Shown here piece after piece: positions 46,869 to 56,525 of a DNA stretch of 63,917 nucleotides; position 1 is the stretch's first letter, and each line of letters opens with the position of its first letter. A program made the translations under genes and the position numbers. The stretch comes from Methanomassiliicoccaceae archaeon. GTDB lineage: Archaea; Thermoplasmatota; Thermoplasmata; Methanomassiliicoccales; Methanomethylophilaceae. The notes below the pieces were generated by a model. It ran no database searches. It had not been told where the DNA came from and was given only the letters and a program-made list of their open reading frames with translations. The DNA is taken from positions 1-63,917 of the forward strand of contig JAITWO010000006.1 in the NCBI GenBank assembly GCA_031285205.1, in the 5' to 3' direction.

Positions 46869-49028
46869 TTATGCGTACAGCCCTGTGTACTTACCAAGCT
46901 CCTTCCTTGCGGCAGGCCCGAACTTGTCGATCGCCTTGACGAAGAATTCCATCTTCACCTTACAGCCTTTGATCTCCTCGTCGGTCGGCATATTTCCGGA
47001 GGCGACAAGGTTACGCACCGCGGTCATGACCGCTTCGTTGCATATCGCCGCTATATCGGCACCAGTACAGCCATCCGTCCTCTCCGCAAGCTCATCTATG
47101 CAGACATCATCGTCCAACGGTTTGTTCTTGGTGTGGATGCCGAATATCGATACTCTCGATTCCTTATCGGGAGGGCCGATGAGTATGCTCTTGTCGAACC
47201 TTCCCGGCCTCAGCAGCGCAGGGTCCATTATATCAGGGCGGTTGGTGGCGGCTATCACCACAACGCCGTTCAGCGCATGGAGGCCATCCATCTCCGTCAG
47301 CATCTGTGATATCACACGCTCGGTCACTTTGCTGTCATCGCCGGTTCCCCTCTGCGGCGCTATCGAGTCGATCTCGTCCATGAAGATCACACACGGCGCC
47401 GCCTGCCTGGCCTTCCTGAATGTCTCACGGACCGCCTTCTCGCTCTCACCGACCCACTTGTTCAGGAATTCCGGGCCGTTGACGGCGATGAAGTTGGCCT
47501 CGCTCTCGGTGGCAACGGCCTTTGCAAGCATCGTCTTCCCGGTACCCGGAGGGCCGTACAGCAGTATGCCCTTCGGCGGCTTGGCGTTCATGTGCTCAAA
47601 CACCTTTCCGTATTTCAGGGGCCATTCCACAGCTTCCTTCAGCTCCTGCTTAGCTTGTGCCAGCGCACCGATGTCGTCCCAATATACGCGCGGTTTTTCA
47701 ATGAGGACCTCTCTCATGGTCGACGGCTGCATCTCCCTCAGCGCAACACTGAAGTCATCCCTGTTCACATGGATCCTGTTCAGCGTTTCGAAGGGTATCT
47801 CATCGGTCTCAAGATCCAATTCCGGGAGTATGCGGCGCAGCGCGGCCATGGCAGCTTCCTTTGTCAGTGCGGAAAGGTCAGCGCCCGCGTAACCGTGCGT
47901 CAGGTCAGCAAGCTTTTCAAGATCGACATCATCGGTAAGGGGCATCCCTCTCGTGTGTATCTGCAGTATCTCCAGCCTCCCGTCCCTGTGAGGTATGCTT
48001 ATCTCTATCTCGCGGTCAAACCTTCCGGGCCTCCTGAGCGCTTCGTCAAGGGAATTCGGGCGGTTTGTCGCACCGATGACAACCACCTTGCCGCGCGCCT
48101 CCAGGCCGTCCATGAGCGCGAGCAGCTGCGCGACGATGCGCCTTTCCTGCTCTCCGGAGACCTCATCACGCTTCGGTGCTATTGAGTCGATCTCATCAAT
48201 GAATATTATGCTCGGGGCGTTCTCCTCGGCATCTTTGAATATCTCCCTTAATCTTTCTTCGGACTCACCGTAGAATTTGCTCATTATCACCGGCCCGCCT
48301 ATCGAGATGAAGTTGCTGCTAGTTTCTCCGGCAACAGCCTTTGCAAGCATTGTTTTTCCCGTTCCGGGAGGGCCGTGCAGCAGAACTCCCTTAGGCGCCT
48401 CCACTCCGAGCCTTTTGAACAGCTCAGGGTGCTTCAGTGGGAGTTCGATCATCTCCCTTACTTTCTTCACCTCATCCCCCAGGCCGCCGATGTCCTCGTA
48501 CGAGACCTTCGGTATGTCCCCGCCCTTGTTCGTCGCTTTTTCACTTACCTTTACGGATGTGCCGGGCGTCATTATCACGGCGTCGGCGGCGGGTGTGAAC
48601 GATGTCACCGCAAGGTCTATCTTGTTGCCCATTATGCTCAGGGATACAACATCCCCCTTGGAGAATGCGCGCGCTTCGAATATCTGTTTAAGATAATCCT
48701 GGCCGCCCTGCAGCTTTACGTCAGCCGTAGGCGAGAATGTTATCTTTTCAGCGTTCTTAACCCCCGCCTTCTTTATGTCGACGCGTTCGTCAATGCTGGT
48801 TCCGGCGTTGCGCCGGGTGGAGCCGTCCATTCTGATGAGCCCTTTGTTCGCATCCTCAAAATCTCCCTTCAGTACTTTGGAGACCGTTTTCTTGTTACCT
48901 ATTATCTGTATTATGTCGCCGACCTTCAGATCAAGTATGTCCATCAATGCGGGGTCTATTCTCGCGACACCTCTCCCTGCCTCGCCGGGTCTCAGTTCGG
49001 CGACCTTCAATGCTTTGTCTCTTGCCAT
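46869..49028 (-). CDS. cdc48: CDC48/VCP-type AAA ATPase
   Basis: 719 residues from the ATG at 49028, chosen for GGAGGC nine bases upstream; the frame is open further upstream but includes the promoter. N-domain (1-180, double-psi barrel: [20 protein letters not shown]), then two AAA domains, each with Walker A GPPGTGKT, a DEID Walker B and arginine fingers (RRPGRFD and LRPGRFD). Extracts and unfolds proteins, feeding the proteasome or acting in membrane and ribosome turnover. Confidence 0.95.
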   Translation of the reverse strand: MARDKALKVAELRPGEAGRGVARIDPALMDILDLKVGDIIQIIGNKKTVSKVLKGDFEDANKGLIRMDGSTRRNAGTSIDERVDIKKAGVKNAEKITFSPTADVKLQGGQDYLKQIFEARAFSKGDVVSLSIMGNKIDLAVTSFTPAADAVIMTPGTSVKVSEKATNKGGDIPKVSYEDIGGLGDEVKKVREMIELPLKHPELFKRLGVEAPKGVLLHGPPGTGKTMLAKAVAGETSSNFISIGGPVIMSKFYGESEERLREIFKDAEENAPSIIFIDEIDSIAPKRDEVSGEQERRIVAQLLALMDGLEARGKVVVIGATNRPNSLDEALRRPGRFDREIEISIPHRDGRLEILQIHTRGMPLTDDVDLEKLADLTHGYAGADLSALTKEAAMAALRRILPELDLETDEIPFETLNRIHVNRDDFSVALREMQPSTMREVLIEKPRVYWDDIGALAQAKQELKEAVEWPLKYGKVFEHMNAKPPKGILLYGPPGTGKTMLAKAVATESEANFIAVNGPEFLNKWVGESEKAVRETFRKARQAAPCVIFMDEIDSIAPQRGTGDDSKVTERVISQMLTEMDGLHALNGVVVIAATNRPDIMDPALLRPGRFDKSILIGPPDKESRVSIFGIHTKNKPLDDDVCIDELAERTDGCTGADIAAICNEAVMTAVRNLVASGNMPTDEEIKGCKVKMEFFVKAIDKFGPAARKELGKYTGLYA

Positions 49029-49310
49029 AGTATGCCTCCTTTCATCATTTTCTTTTTTTTCAAAACTCGTATTTGTTATTACTTCTATATATATGTTTCT
49101 ATTAATATAAAACCCGGCAGAACCAGACACGAAGAATAACATTTCCCTCTTCTGCATAGAAGATCGTTGGATCATGACCCGTAAACTCATAAAAATGCAA
49201 CATCTGTTGAGTTATGATGGAACATCGGTACAACGATCAAAGTTATAAATGTATATAATAGTACATTAATGTACACAATATTAATATACTGATTGTTGAA
49301 TCGCAGAAAC
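49029..49310. promoter_or_regulatory. AT-rich divergent promoter region between cdc48 and trpB2
   Basis: About 280 bp with no open gene. For cdc48, TATATATAT at 49086-49094 lies 60 bp upstream of the ATG. For trpB2, TTATAAAT (49243-49250) and TATATAAT (49252-49259) precede a palindrome at 49261-49274. Confidence 0.55.
49261..49274. promoter_or_regulatory. 14-bp perfect palindrome at the trpB2 promoter
   Basis: GTACATTAATGTAC is its own reverse complement and lies just downstream of two TATA-like boxes, about where transcription would begin. The next base completes TGTACA (49270-49275), the TRP-box sequence bound by TrpY in Methanothermobacter. Position suggests a repressor operator; the regulator here is unknown. 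Confidence 0.5.
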
Positions 49311-50633
49311 ATGACCAAAAAAAGCGATATTCGCATAACATTAACGGAAGACGAGGTCCCCAAGAAGTACTACAACATGGCGGCCGACCTGAAAGGTCTG
49401 CAGCCGGTGCTGCATCCGGGAACGAAAGAGCCGATAAAAGAAGAGGACCTTCTGCCGGTGTTCACCAAATCCATCGTGAAGCAGGAGATGTCCAAAGAAA
49501 GATACATAGACATCCCGGACGAGGTCCGCGAGAAGTTGATCCTGCTCAACAGACCGAGCCCGCTGCAAAGAGCGGTCAATCTTGAAAAATATCTGAAGAC
49601 GCCGGCCAAGATATACTTCAAAAGAGAGGACATGAGCCCGGTCGGAAGCCACAAGGGGAATTCCGCAGTAGCGCAGGCATACTACTGCAGGAAGGATGGC
49701 ATTGAGACAATAACCACGGAGACGGGAGCGGGACAATGGGGTACCGCCTTAGCACTGGCTTCAAGCATGTTCGACCTGGACTGCACGGTGTTCATGGTAC
49801 GTGTGTCATTTGACCAAAAGCCGTTCAGAAGGACGATAATGCAGACATACGGGGCGAAGGTCCACGCATCGCCGAGTATCGTCACGCAGTATGGGAAGAA
49901 GGTACTGAAAGAACATCCGAACACATCAGGCTCGCTGGGCATAGCGATCTCAGAGGCAATAGAGATGGCGGTGTCCAGCAAGAACGTCAGGTACACACTG
50001 GGAAGCTTGGCGAACAGCGTGGTCCTGCATCAGACGGTAATAGGCCAGGAGGTCATGGCGCAGCTGAAGAAGGCGGACATCGAGCCGGATTATATGGTGG
50101 CATGTGTCGGCGGAGGATCCAACTTCGCAGGCTTTGCGTTCCCGCTTATGAGGGAAAAGATACTCGGAAAAACGGACTGCGAGTTCGTCGCCGCGGAGCC
50201 GATGGCCGCCGCAAGCCTTACAGAAGGAGAGTACAGGTACGACTTCGGGGATACGGCAGGAATGACCCCTCTGTTCAAGATGTACACGCTCGGGTCCGAG
50301 TTCATACCGTCGGCGATACACGCCGGCGGCCTGAGATACCACGGGATGTCCCCGCTGGTCAGCGAGGCGTATGATCAGGGGCTCATGAGCGCACGTGCGT
50401 ACGACCAGACGGAGACGTTCGAGGCAGGCGTATTATTTGCGAAGACCGAGGGGATAATACCTGCGCCGGAGTCAACGCATGCGATAAAGGCGGCGATAGA
50501 CATAGCGCTCGAGGCGAAAGCAAAGAACGAAGAAAAGACGATAGTGTTCAACCTGTCCGGGAACGGGTTGCTGGACCTTGCAGGGTACGAGAAGTTCATA
50601 TCCGGGTCACTGTCGTCATCCAGGATGAAATAA
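49311..50633 (+). CDS. trpB2: Tryptophan synthase beta chain, TrpB2 type
   Basis: 440 residues from the ATG at 49311. PLP lysine is Lys115 in GSHKGNSA; GAGQWG and ACVGGGSNFAGF are cofactor-binding regions. The extended N-terminus and length mark the TrpB2 class, which condenses indole with serine, often without a TrpA partner; none is nearby. A palindrome at its promoter suggests regulation by tryptophan supply. Confidence 0.92.
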   Translation: MTKKSDIRITLTEDEVPKKYYNMAADLKGLQPVLHPGTKEPIKEEDLLPVFTKSIVKQEMSKERYIDIPDEVREKLILLNRPSPLQRAVNLEKYLKTPAKIYFKREDMSPVGSHKGNSAVAQAYYCRKDGIETITTETGAGQWGTALALASSMFDLDCTVFMVRVSFDQKPFRRTIMQTYGAKVHASPSIVTQYGKKVLKEHPNTSGSLGIAISEAIEMAVSSKNVRYTLGSLANSVVLHQTVIGQEVMAQLKKADIEPDYMVACVGGGSNFAGFAFPLMREKILGKTDCEFVAAEPMAAASLTEGEYRYDFGDTAGMTPLFKMYTLGSEFIPSAIHAGGLRYHGMSPLVSEAYDQGLMSARAYDQTETFEAGVLFAKTEGIIPAPESTHAIKAAIDIALEAKAKNEEKTIVFNLSGNGLLDLAGYEKFISGSLSSSRMK

Positions 50634-50649
50634 CCTCCTGAAGTGACAA

Positions 50650-50669
50650 GGGGGCGGCCACCCGCCCCC
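50650..50669 (+). terminator. Terminator of trpB2
   Basis: GGGGGCGG (50650-50657) pairs with CCGCCCCC (50662-50669), followed by CATATTTTTTA. It lies 16 bp after the trpB2 stop. Confidence 0.72.
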
Positions 50670-50726
50670 GCATATTTTTTATCAAACATCAGAAACGCTA
50701 AATACGGCCCGATTGTACACATCACC

Positions 50727-51782
50727 GTGGCAGGCGTATTAAAAGAGGGTTCGGTGATCATCGCCGACCCGAAGGAAGGCAACCAGATCTACAACAAAGG
50801 TAATTTCGGCTACCCGATGAGCGGCGGTTCTCTGGAACTCGATCTGATCGAAGCAACCTTCTTACTGGAGACCGGGCGGCTGGAGGTCCTCTGCAACGGG
50901 GAAAGAATGACGTTCGAGTCGCTTTTCACATACTCGTCATCCGAATCTGAAGGATTCGACATTCGTTACATGGTCTACAGGGACATCAGGCAGCGCGGGT
51001 TCGTGGTGAAGCCGGAAACGAGTGATCTTGATCTTTCCGTTTTCCCGAGAGGAAAGACGATCAGCAACTCCCGTCCGAAATATCTTGTGAAATCAGTATC
51101 GGAAAGGACGGCGTTCACAACCGATGCGTTCATGGACCTCGCCGGCTCCACGCAGGAGAGGGGCAGGGAGCTCCTCTTCGGGATAGTCGATGAAGAAGGG
51201 GACATGACCTATTATATCGTCTCCAAACGTAAGCTGTCCGGGTCGATGTCGCCGTCCGAAAGCGACACCGGGGCGGAGGGCAAGCTGATCAGGGACAGGG
51301 TGTTCATCTTCGACAGCGGACAGGCATCGTCCGTACACAGCAACGGAGCGTTCGGCATGATGTCGGATAATGTCCTTCAGTTATCGCTGATAGAGACATG
51401 CTATCTGATGTCGAAAGGCATTGTGTCGTCGGTGATCACAGAGAAAGGAAAGATGAAGTTCAAAGACATGATGAGGTTCGGAAGGTCCCTGCAGGACGAG
51501 TTCGATCTCAGATACAAGGCGTTCACGGACATGAGGGACAACGGCCTTGTTGTAAAGACCGGGTTCAAGTACGGGACTCACTTCAGAGTTTACGAAAGGC
51601 ATCCGGATGAATGCCACGCCCGGTACCTTGTCCACTCCGTCGACGGCCCGCGGATACTGATGTGGCCCGAGATATCAAGGGCGGTGAGGCTTGCGCACGG
51701 CGTGAAGAAGGAGATATTGTTCTGCCGCGTGAATGCCGACGGCAATGCCGAATACCTGGAATTCAAAAGGTTCAGGCCGTAA
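50727..51782 (+). CDS. endA: tRNA-splicing endonuclease EndA, fused two-repeat type
   Basis: 351 residues from GTG 50727. An upstream in-frame ATG at 50643 would place the trpB2 terminator inside the coding region, so I reject it; CTAAATACG lies about 28 bp before the GTG, implying a leaderless message. Two repeats of the endonuclease fold are present; the second carries the triad: Tyr in FKYGTHFRVYERH, His in CHARYLVHSV and Lys in HGVKKEILF. The fused homodimer architecture is typical of several euryarchaea. Removes introns at bulge-helix-bulge sites. Confidence 0.9.
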   Translation: MAGVLKEGSVIIADPKEGNQIYNKGNFGYPMSGGSLELDLIEATFLLETGRLEVLCNGERMTFESLFTYSSSESEGFDIRYMVYRDIRQRGFVVKPETSDLDLSVFPRGKTISNSRPKYLVKSVSERTAFTTDAFMDLAGSTQERGRELLFGIVDEEGDMTYYIVSKRKLSGSMSPSESDTGAEGKLIRDRVFIFDSGQASSVHSNGAFGMMSDNVLQLSLIETCYLMSKGIVSSVITEKGKMKFKDMMRFGRSLQDEFDLRYKAFTDMRDNGLVVKTGFKYGTHFRVYERHPDECHARYLVHSVDGPRILMWPEISRAVRLAHGVKKEILFCRVNADGNAEYLEFKRFRP

Positions 51783-51803
51783 CAACGATAAAAAAGATGT
51801 TAT

Positions 51804-51818
51804 GCGGGCGTAGCCCGC
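51804..51818 (-). terminator. Hairpin with T-run after TFB
   Basis: GCGGGC (51804-51809) and GCCCGC (51813-51818) around GTA. On the minus strand the stem is followed by ATAACATCTTTTTTATC. It lies 9 bp after the tfb stop and between convergent endA and tfb. Confidence 0.65.
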
Positions 51819-51826
51819 CAATGTGT

Positions 51827-52759
51827 TCACAGCTGTATCTCGATGCCCAGCTTCTCGGTCAGCTCTTTGTAACGGTTCCTGATGGTAACTTCGGTCACTC
51901 CCGCCACGTCGGCCACTTCCCTCTGCGTTCTGCGCTCATTGCAGAGTATCGACGATATGTATATCGCCGCGGCGGCAACACCGGTGGGGCCTCTTCCGGA
52001 AGTGAGCTCCTTCTCGGATGCGTCCTTCAGGATCTCAGCCGCCTTGCTTTGGACCTCCCCGCTTAATTTCAGTTCTGAGCAGAACCTCTGCACATAGTCC
52101 TGCGGTTTGGTGGGCATCAGTTTCAGTTTAAGCTCGCGGGTCATGAATCTGTACGTCCTTCCGATCTCTTTCCTTCCGACGCGGCTCGATCCCGCCACTT
52201 CGTCCAGTGTCCTCGGCACACCGCATTGTCTGCATGCGGCATATAACGAAGCGGCAACGACGCCCTCAATGCTCCTTCCTCTTATCAGGTTCTTGTTGAC
52301 CGCTTTCCTGTACACCATCGCCGCCGTCTCCCTGACATTCCTGGGAAGCCCCATGGCGGACGCCATCCTGTCCAGTTCCGACAGCGCGAAAGCAAGGTTC
52401 CTCTCCGTTGCGTTGGATACTCTGATCCTCCTCTGCCATTTCCTGAGACGGTAGAGCTGCGCCCTGTTCCTCGTCGGGATGCTTTTACCGTAGCTGTCCT
52501 TGTTCTTCCACGATATTTCCGTGGACAGCCCCTTGTCATGTATGGTGTACGTCATCGGAGCACCGGTACGTGCCCTCTTTTCGCCCTGTTCGACATCGAA
52601 CGCCCTCCATTCCGGTCCCTGATCAATGAACTGATCGTCAAGCACCAGGCCACAATCCTCGCAAAGCAGCTCCCCTCTTTCATAGTCGCGCACAAGATGC
52701 CTGCTCCCACACTCGGGGCATTTCTCGACCTCATCAGTTCCTTCTCTTGTTTTTGCCAT
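51827..52759 (-). CDS. tfb: Transcription initiation factor TFB
   Basis: 310 residues from the ATG at 52759. Zinc ribbon C14-x2-C17...C33-x2-C36, B-reader region ([18 protein letters not shown]), two cyclin repeats (about 115-205 and 210-305) and a C-terminal helix-turn-helix ([18 protein letters not shown]) for BRE recognition. Recruits RNA polymerase with TBP. Overlaps the Gar1 gene. Confidence 0.96.
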   Translation of the reverse strand: MAKTREGTDEVEKCPECGSRHLVRDYERGELLCEDCGLVLDDQFIDQGPEWRAFDVEQGEKRARTGAPMTYTIHDKGLSTEISWKNKDSYGKSIPTRNRAQLYRLRKWQRRIRVSNATERNLAFALSELDRMASAMGLPRNVRETAAMVYRKAVNKNLIRGRSIEGVVAASLYAACRQCGVPRTLDEVAGSSRVGRKEIGRTYRFMTRELKLKLMPTKPQDYVQRFCSELKLSGEVQSKAAEILKDASEKELTSGRGPTGVAAAAIYISSILCNERRTQREVADVAGVTEVTIRNRYKELTEKLGIEIQL

Positions 52760-52994
52760 GTTGAGCCCCCTTCTCAAAATAAATCTTTTTTCCAGATATG
52801 TTGATCAATATCGATTTATCGGACGGTATGACGGATATGTACGGACGGTCCACCGGTCCGAATATCCTTTTCACAGTTCCGATCCTCTTCTGTTTAGCAT
52901 CGTATACGGCATTCCCGTGCTCCGGAGTAACATCGCCTCTGACGATGATGAGACCCTCGTGGGAAACCTCTTCTACAACACCTAAAACATCCAT
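52734..52994 (-). CDS. gar1: H/ACA ribonucleoprotein Gar1
   Basis: 86 residues with the single beta-barrel core of Gar1: [18 protein letters not shown], and [20 protein letters not shown]. Works with Cbf5, Nop10 and L7Ae in guided pseudouridylation. Gar1 next to TFB is a common archaeal pairing. Its 3' end overlaps the TFB start by 26 bp. Confidence 0.9.
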   Translation of the reverse strand: MDVLGVVEEVSHEGLIIVRGDVTPEHGNAVYDAKQKRIGTVKRIFGPVDRPYISVIPSDKSILINISGKKIYFEKGAQHGKNKRRN

Positions 52995-53075
52995 GTTACA
53001 TACCTGCGACCGATAGATTCATACTACCGAATTTGTGAAACGATGACATATCTACTATTTAATGATTTTCGTCAG

Positions 53076-53083
53076 ATTTATAT
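53076..53083 (+). promoter_or_regulatory. TATA-like element upstream of the hairpin-chain RNA
   Basis: ATTTATAT preceded by GTCAG. It lies about 28 bp before the start of the multi-hairpin segment (53105 on), the normal spacing for archaeal transcription starts. Confidence 0.5.
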
Positions 53084-53104
53084 GTGATGTCCTCTAATAG
53101 CTAA

Positions 53105-53276
53105 ATAATAAGCACCGTTACGGAGGAAATACCACAAAGATGGTTGGACCGTCCCACCAGGTCTCTCTGCGGACTGCCGGAGACGGCACGGAGGCCGTGC
53201 CTATGTGTACAAAGGCATAGGGTCTGTTACAAAGAACAGCATTGAGAATATAAATTGAAAGTGGCGTTGCGCCACT
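53105..53276 (+). ncRNA. Candidate structured non-coding RNA with six successive hairpins
   Basis: No protein frame fits. Successive stems: TGGT/ACCA (53141-53159), GTCTC/GAGAC (53161-53184), GGCACGG/CCGTGCC (53185-53201), CTATG/CATAG (53201-53220), CTGTT/AACAG (53224-53239) and AGTGGCG/CGCCACT (53260-53276). A TATA-like box lies about 28 bp upstream on the plus strand. I looked for RNase P, SRP and tRNA features and did not find them. The last stem could also end the converging small membrane gene. An H/ACA-type guide RNA is possible given the neighbouring gar1, but no clear ACA box pairing is shown. Confidence 0.5.
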
Positions 53277-53278
53277 GT

Positions 53279-53593
53279 TTAACTCTTCATGACGGCCACA
53301 AGGAATATCCCGACGGCCGCAAGCGCACCGATCAGAGCAGCGACGATGTTGAAGAGAGCCTCCTTCACAACATCCCAGGCACTGACGTCCGCCATGATGG
53401 AAAGGGCAGGTTCCCCGAACACACCAACGAGATATGCCCATACGATCAACAGGACGAGACCGATGATGAAAAGGGCCACCCCGATTTTTCTGCTCTTACC
53501 GCTTCCGAAGTACGCCGTGAACAAACCTGCCACTATCATGACAAGTGAGAACACGATCACCAGGACTGTCAGGAATTCTTCCCACGACTGCAT
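53279..53593 (-). CDS. Small integral membrane protein
   Basis: 104 residues from the ATG at 53593, with GGAGGC seven bases upstream. Three transmembrane helices: LTVLVIVFSLVMIVAGLF, IGVALFIIGLVLLIVWAYL and ALFNIVAALIGALAAVGIF. No family recognised. Downstream hairpin at 53260-53276 probably ends its message. Confidence 0.75.
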   Translation of the reverse strand: MQSWEEFLTVLVIVFSLVMIVAGLFTAYFGSGKSRKIGVALFIIGLVLLIVWAYLVGVFGEPALSIMADVSAWDVVKEALFNIVAALIGALAAVGIFLVAVMKS

Positions 53594-53708
53594 TTTTTGC
53601 CTCCAATTGTAAATAACGGCGCACGCGCATCCGCTGTTGTATTGATAGGGCAACTGGATAGATTGTATTTAACGTTTGCCCGATTGTGAAAGCGCGCACA
53701 GATTACCG

Positions 53709-54629
53709 TCAGATACGGTCCAGCCACTTCTCGTATTTCGGGTCCTTCCCGCGGACGACCTCGGCGAACTTCTCTGCCAGCTGTTTACCTACCTTCCCGG
53801 GCTTACCGTCACCTATCGGCCGCTCGTCTATCTTGGTGACCTGGGTCACTTCGGCGGCCGTGCCGGTCATGAACACCTCATCGGCGGTGTACAGGTCTAT
53901 CCTCGATATGTTCGTCTCAATGACATCATAACCCAGATCCCTTGCGATGTCTATTATCGAGTTTCTTGTTATACCCTCAAGTATACTTTCCGAAGGTTGC
54001 GAGGTGTACAGCTTTCCGCGCTTGAGTATGAATATGTTCTCTCCGCTGCATTCCGCGACGTTCCCCTGTGCGTTGAGCATGACCGCCTCATCCGCCCCAC
54101 GGTGCTTCGCCTCCATCTTCGCCAAGCATGAAGTGACGTATACTCCGTTCACCTTGGCACCCGCCGGCGCGGCAAGGTTCCACGGTCTGAACCATGACGA
54201 TGTTATGAGCGACGCCCCCTTCTCCTGCGCATCCTTGCCCAGATATGAACCCAGATGGACCGACGTTATTGTGAACTTGACCGGAACGCCTATCGGGTTG
54301 AGGCCCACCGCCTCTCCGCACAGGAACACGCATGGTTTGACGTAATCGACCTTCCTGTTCACTCTGACAGTTTCCTTTATCGCATCGAATATCTCCTCAT
54401 ACGTGTAGTCAAGCTTGAAGCACATGACCTTGCATCCGCCCATGAGTCTCTTGACATGGTCCTTCAGCCTGAACACGGCAAGCCCTTTGGAGGTCTCGTA
54501 CACCCTGATGCCTTCAAAGACACCGGTGCCGTAGTTCAGTGCGTGCGCTAAAACATGCACCTTGGCATCATCCCAGTCAACGAACTTTCCGTCCATCCAT
54601 ATCTTTTCGGTCTTTTCCATTTTTTCCAC
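53709..54629 (-). CDS. ilvE: Branched-chain amino acid aminotransferase
   Basis: 306 residues, fold-type IV PLP enzyme. Features: WDDAKVHVLAHALNYGTGVFEGIR at the N-terminus, YVTSCLAKMEAKHRGADEAVML around the PLP lysine, ECSGENIFI and VFMTGTAAEVTQV. Final step in valine, leucine and isoleucine synthesis. One base after the ACT-domain gene, in one operon. Confidence 0.95.
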   Translation of the reverse strand: MEKMEKTEKIWMDGKFVDWDDAKVHVLAHALNYGTGVFEGIRVYETSKGLAVFRLKDHVKRLMGGCKVMCFKLDYTYEEIFDAIKETVRVNRKVDYVKPCVFLCGEAVGLNPIGVPVKFTITSVHLGSYLGKDAQEKGASLITSSWFRPWNLAAPAGAKVNGVYVTSCLAKMEAKHRGADEAVMLNAQGNVAECSGENIFILKRGKLYTSQPSESILEGITRNSIIDIARDLGYDVIETNISRIDLYTADEVFMTGTAAEVTQVTKIDERPIGDGKPGKVGKQLAEKFAEVVRGKDPKYEKWLDRI

Positions 54630-54630
54630 C

Positions 54631-54993
54631 TCACAGGGCGTTGAGCGCCTTCACATACCTCTTCGGCTTGGTGCGCTCTATTATTTCCTCCACCTGTGCC
54701 GATCCTCCTATCAGTCCCACGTTACCGTCAGACGTTGATATCAATGCGTAGGCCGACTGCCCCTCCTCAGGGACGAGGCACACCTCGCACACATCCTCCA
54801 GCCTCTCCAAACGGGCCATGGCGGTCTCAGCGGCCTCCTTTCCTATGACGGACAGGACGATCCTCGCTTTGCCCGGAAGCTCACATTTTCCGACGACTAT
54901 CGTTTCAACGTTTATCTTGTTGCGTGTGAACTCACCCATTGCGCGCTGCATGACGCCGAACTCATCCTTTACCACCATCGATATCACGTGCAT
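54631..54993 (-). CDS. ACT-domain protein, acetolactate synthase small-subunit-like
   Basis: 120 residues from the ATG at 54993, with GGTGA just upstream; the frame extends to 55065 through a TATA-like AAATATATCC and is rejected there. The ACT fold is HVISMVVKDEFGVMQRAMGEFTRNKINVETI. Similar to the regulatory subunit of acetolactate synthase (IlvH), consistent with cotranscription with ilvE, but the catalytic subunit is not present here, so the exact partner is inferred. Confidence 0.78.
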   Translation of the reverse strand: MHVISMVVKDEFGVMQRAMGEFTRNKINVETIVVGKCELPGKARIVLSVIGKEAAETAMARLERLEDVCEVCLVPEEGQSAYALISTSDGNVGLIGGSAQVEEIIERTKPKRYVKALNAL

Positions 54994-55100
54994 GATGTCA
55001 CCAGACAATATCGCATCGCGATGTAGGATATATTTCTTTGTCAGAAAGAGAGCGTTAACACGCATCGCTGGTTTTATATCGTAATATTATCCTAAGCGGT

Positions 55101-55568
55101 ATGATGCCAAAAGTTCTGATCTTAATGGGCAGCAAAAGCGATCTGCCGGTAGCTGAAAAGGGAATCTCGCTATTGAAAAAGTTCGGTATCGATCACGAGA
55201 TACACGTAGCGTCGGCGCATAGGACGCCGAAGAGGGTGGAGGACATCGTGACGAAGAGCGATGCGGATGTGTTCATAGCGATAGCCGGTCTTTCTGCGGC
55301 ACTTCCGGGAGTGGTCGCATCACTGACCACAAGGCCCGTCATAGGTGTGCCGGTCAGCGGCGCCGTGAACCTGGATGCGTTACTTTCGGTGACGCAGATG
55401 CCGCCGGGGATACCGGTGGCAGCGGTCGGCCTCGACAGAGGGGACAACGCGGCGATACTCGCAGCGGAGATAATAAGCGTCGGAACGCAGGCAATGAGGA
55501 AAAAGCTGGCCGATTACCGCAAGGAGATGGAACAGAAGGTAATAGCGGACTCGGAATCGGTGAAATAA
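55101..55568 (+). CDS. purE: PurE (AIR carboxylase / N5-CAIR mutase)
   Basis: 155 residues: GSKSDLPVAEKG, the SAHRTP motif and GLSAALPGVVASLTTRPVIGVPV. No purK lies beside it, so it may be the direct AIR carboxylase form; the sequence alone does not settle this. Two bases before guaAb, indicating a purine operon. Confidence 0.94.
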   Translation: MMPKVLILMGSKSDLPVAEKGISLLKKFGIDHEIHVASAHRTPKRVEDIVTKSDADVFIAIAGLSAALPGVVASLTTRPVIGVPVSGAVNLDALLSVTQMPPGIPVAAVGLDRGDNAAILAAEIISVGTQAMRKKLADYRKEMEQKVIADSESVK

Positions 55569-55569
55569 G

Positions 55570-56517
55570 ATGTTCGATGTGAAGGCGTTCGTCAATGTGC
55601 AGATAGGGAAGATAAAGGACCAGGTCAAAGGAAAGGCGATAATAGCCTGCTCCGGGGGCGTCGACAGTGTTGTGTGCGCAGTGCTGGCAAGCAAAGCGGT
55701 CGGCGACGATCTGCTGGCGGTGTACGTGAACACAGGGTTCATGAGGAAGGGCGAGACGGAAGAGGTCCGCTGCATGCTGAACGACATGAACGTCAACTTC
55801 AAGGTCTTGGATGCGGAGGACGAGTTCTTCGATGCCGTGAAAGGGATGAACGACCCTGAGATGAAAAGAAAGGCCGTCGGCGAGAGGTTCATCAGATGCT
55901 TCGAGAAGGAAGCAAGAACATTCGGCGCAAAATACCTGGTACAAGGAACGATCGCACCGGACGTCATAGAATCGGGGAAGGATGGGAAGGGAGTTGTCAA
56001 GTCACATCATAATGTAGGAGGCCTTCCGAAGGAGATGGGGCTTGAATTGGTGGAACCGGTGATCGACCTGTACAAGGAAGAGGTCAGGCAGGTGGCGCGC
56101 CATTTAGGCGTAAAGATGTCAGAACGACAACCATTCCCCGGGCCGGGGCTATCGGTAAGGTGCCTGGGCGAGGTCACCAGGGATGGGATCGGGATAGTAA
56201 GGGAAGCATGCTTCATCGTCGAGGACGAGATCCAAAAAGCGGCGAAGGCCGGAAAGATGGAATTGCCGTGGCAATACTTTGCGGCGCTTTTACCGGTGAG
56301 GTCGGTGGGCACGCACAACGGTAAAAGAGTATACGGGAGGACGGTCGTCGTAAGGGCTGTCCTTTCGAAGGATGCCATGACAGCGAAATGCGCGGAGATC
56401 CCGTTCGCGGTGCTCAGATCGATATCGTCGCGCATAACAGACAAGATGGGCGACATGGTGAACCGCGTAGTTTACGACGTCACCGACAAACCGCCAGCGA
56501 CCATAGAATGGGAGTAA
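55570..56517 (+). CDS. guaAb: GMP synthase, PP-ATPase subunit
   Basis: 315 residues. P-loop motif SGGVDS, then the dimerisation/XMP domain with PFPGPGLSVRCLGEVT and the C-terminal RPPATIEWE-type ending (KPPATIEWE). Archaeal GMP synthase is split; the glutaminase subunit is not in this window. Converts XMP to GMP. Confidence 0.96.
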   Translation: MFDVKAFVNVQIGKIKDQVKGKAIIACSGGVDSVVCAVLASKAVGDDLLAVYVNTGFMRKGETEEVRCMLNDMNVNFKVLDAEDEFFDAVKGMNDPEMKRKAVGERFIRCFEKEARTFGAKYLVQGTIAPDVIESGKDGKGVVKSHHNVGGLPKEMGLELVEPVIDLYKEEVRQVARHLGVKMSERQPFPGPGLSVRCLGEVTRDGIGIVREACFIVEDEIQKAAKAGKMELPWQYFAALLPVRSVGTHNGKRVYGRTVVVRAVLSKDAMTAKCAEIPFAVLRSISSRITDKMGDMVNRVVYDVTDKPPATIEWE

Positions 56518-56525
56518 GAGGGGAC

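Noticed and set aside
49029-49190. Longer N-terminus for CDC48
   Set aside because: The added 54 residues come from AT-rich promoter sequence; the ATG at 49028 has a strong ribosome-binding site and begins the conserved protein.
50643-50726. Upstream ATG start for EndA
   Set aside because: It would place the trpB2 terminator hairpin inside the coding sequence and adds residues with no family similarity.
53105-53276. RNase P RNA or SRP RNA at the hairpin chain
   Set aside because: GAGGAAAT looks a little like the RNase P CR-I box but the following conserved bases and the distal partner are missing; the SRP helix 8 motif is absent.
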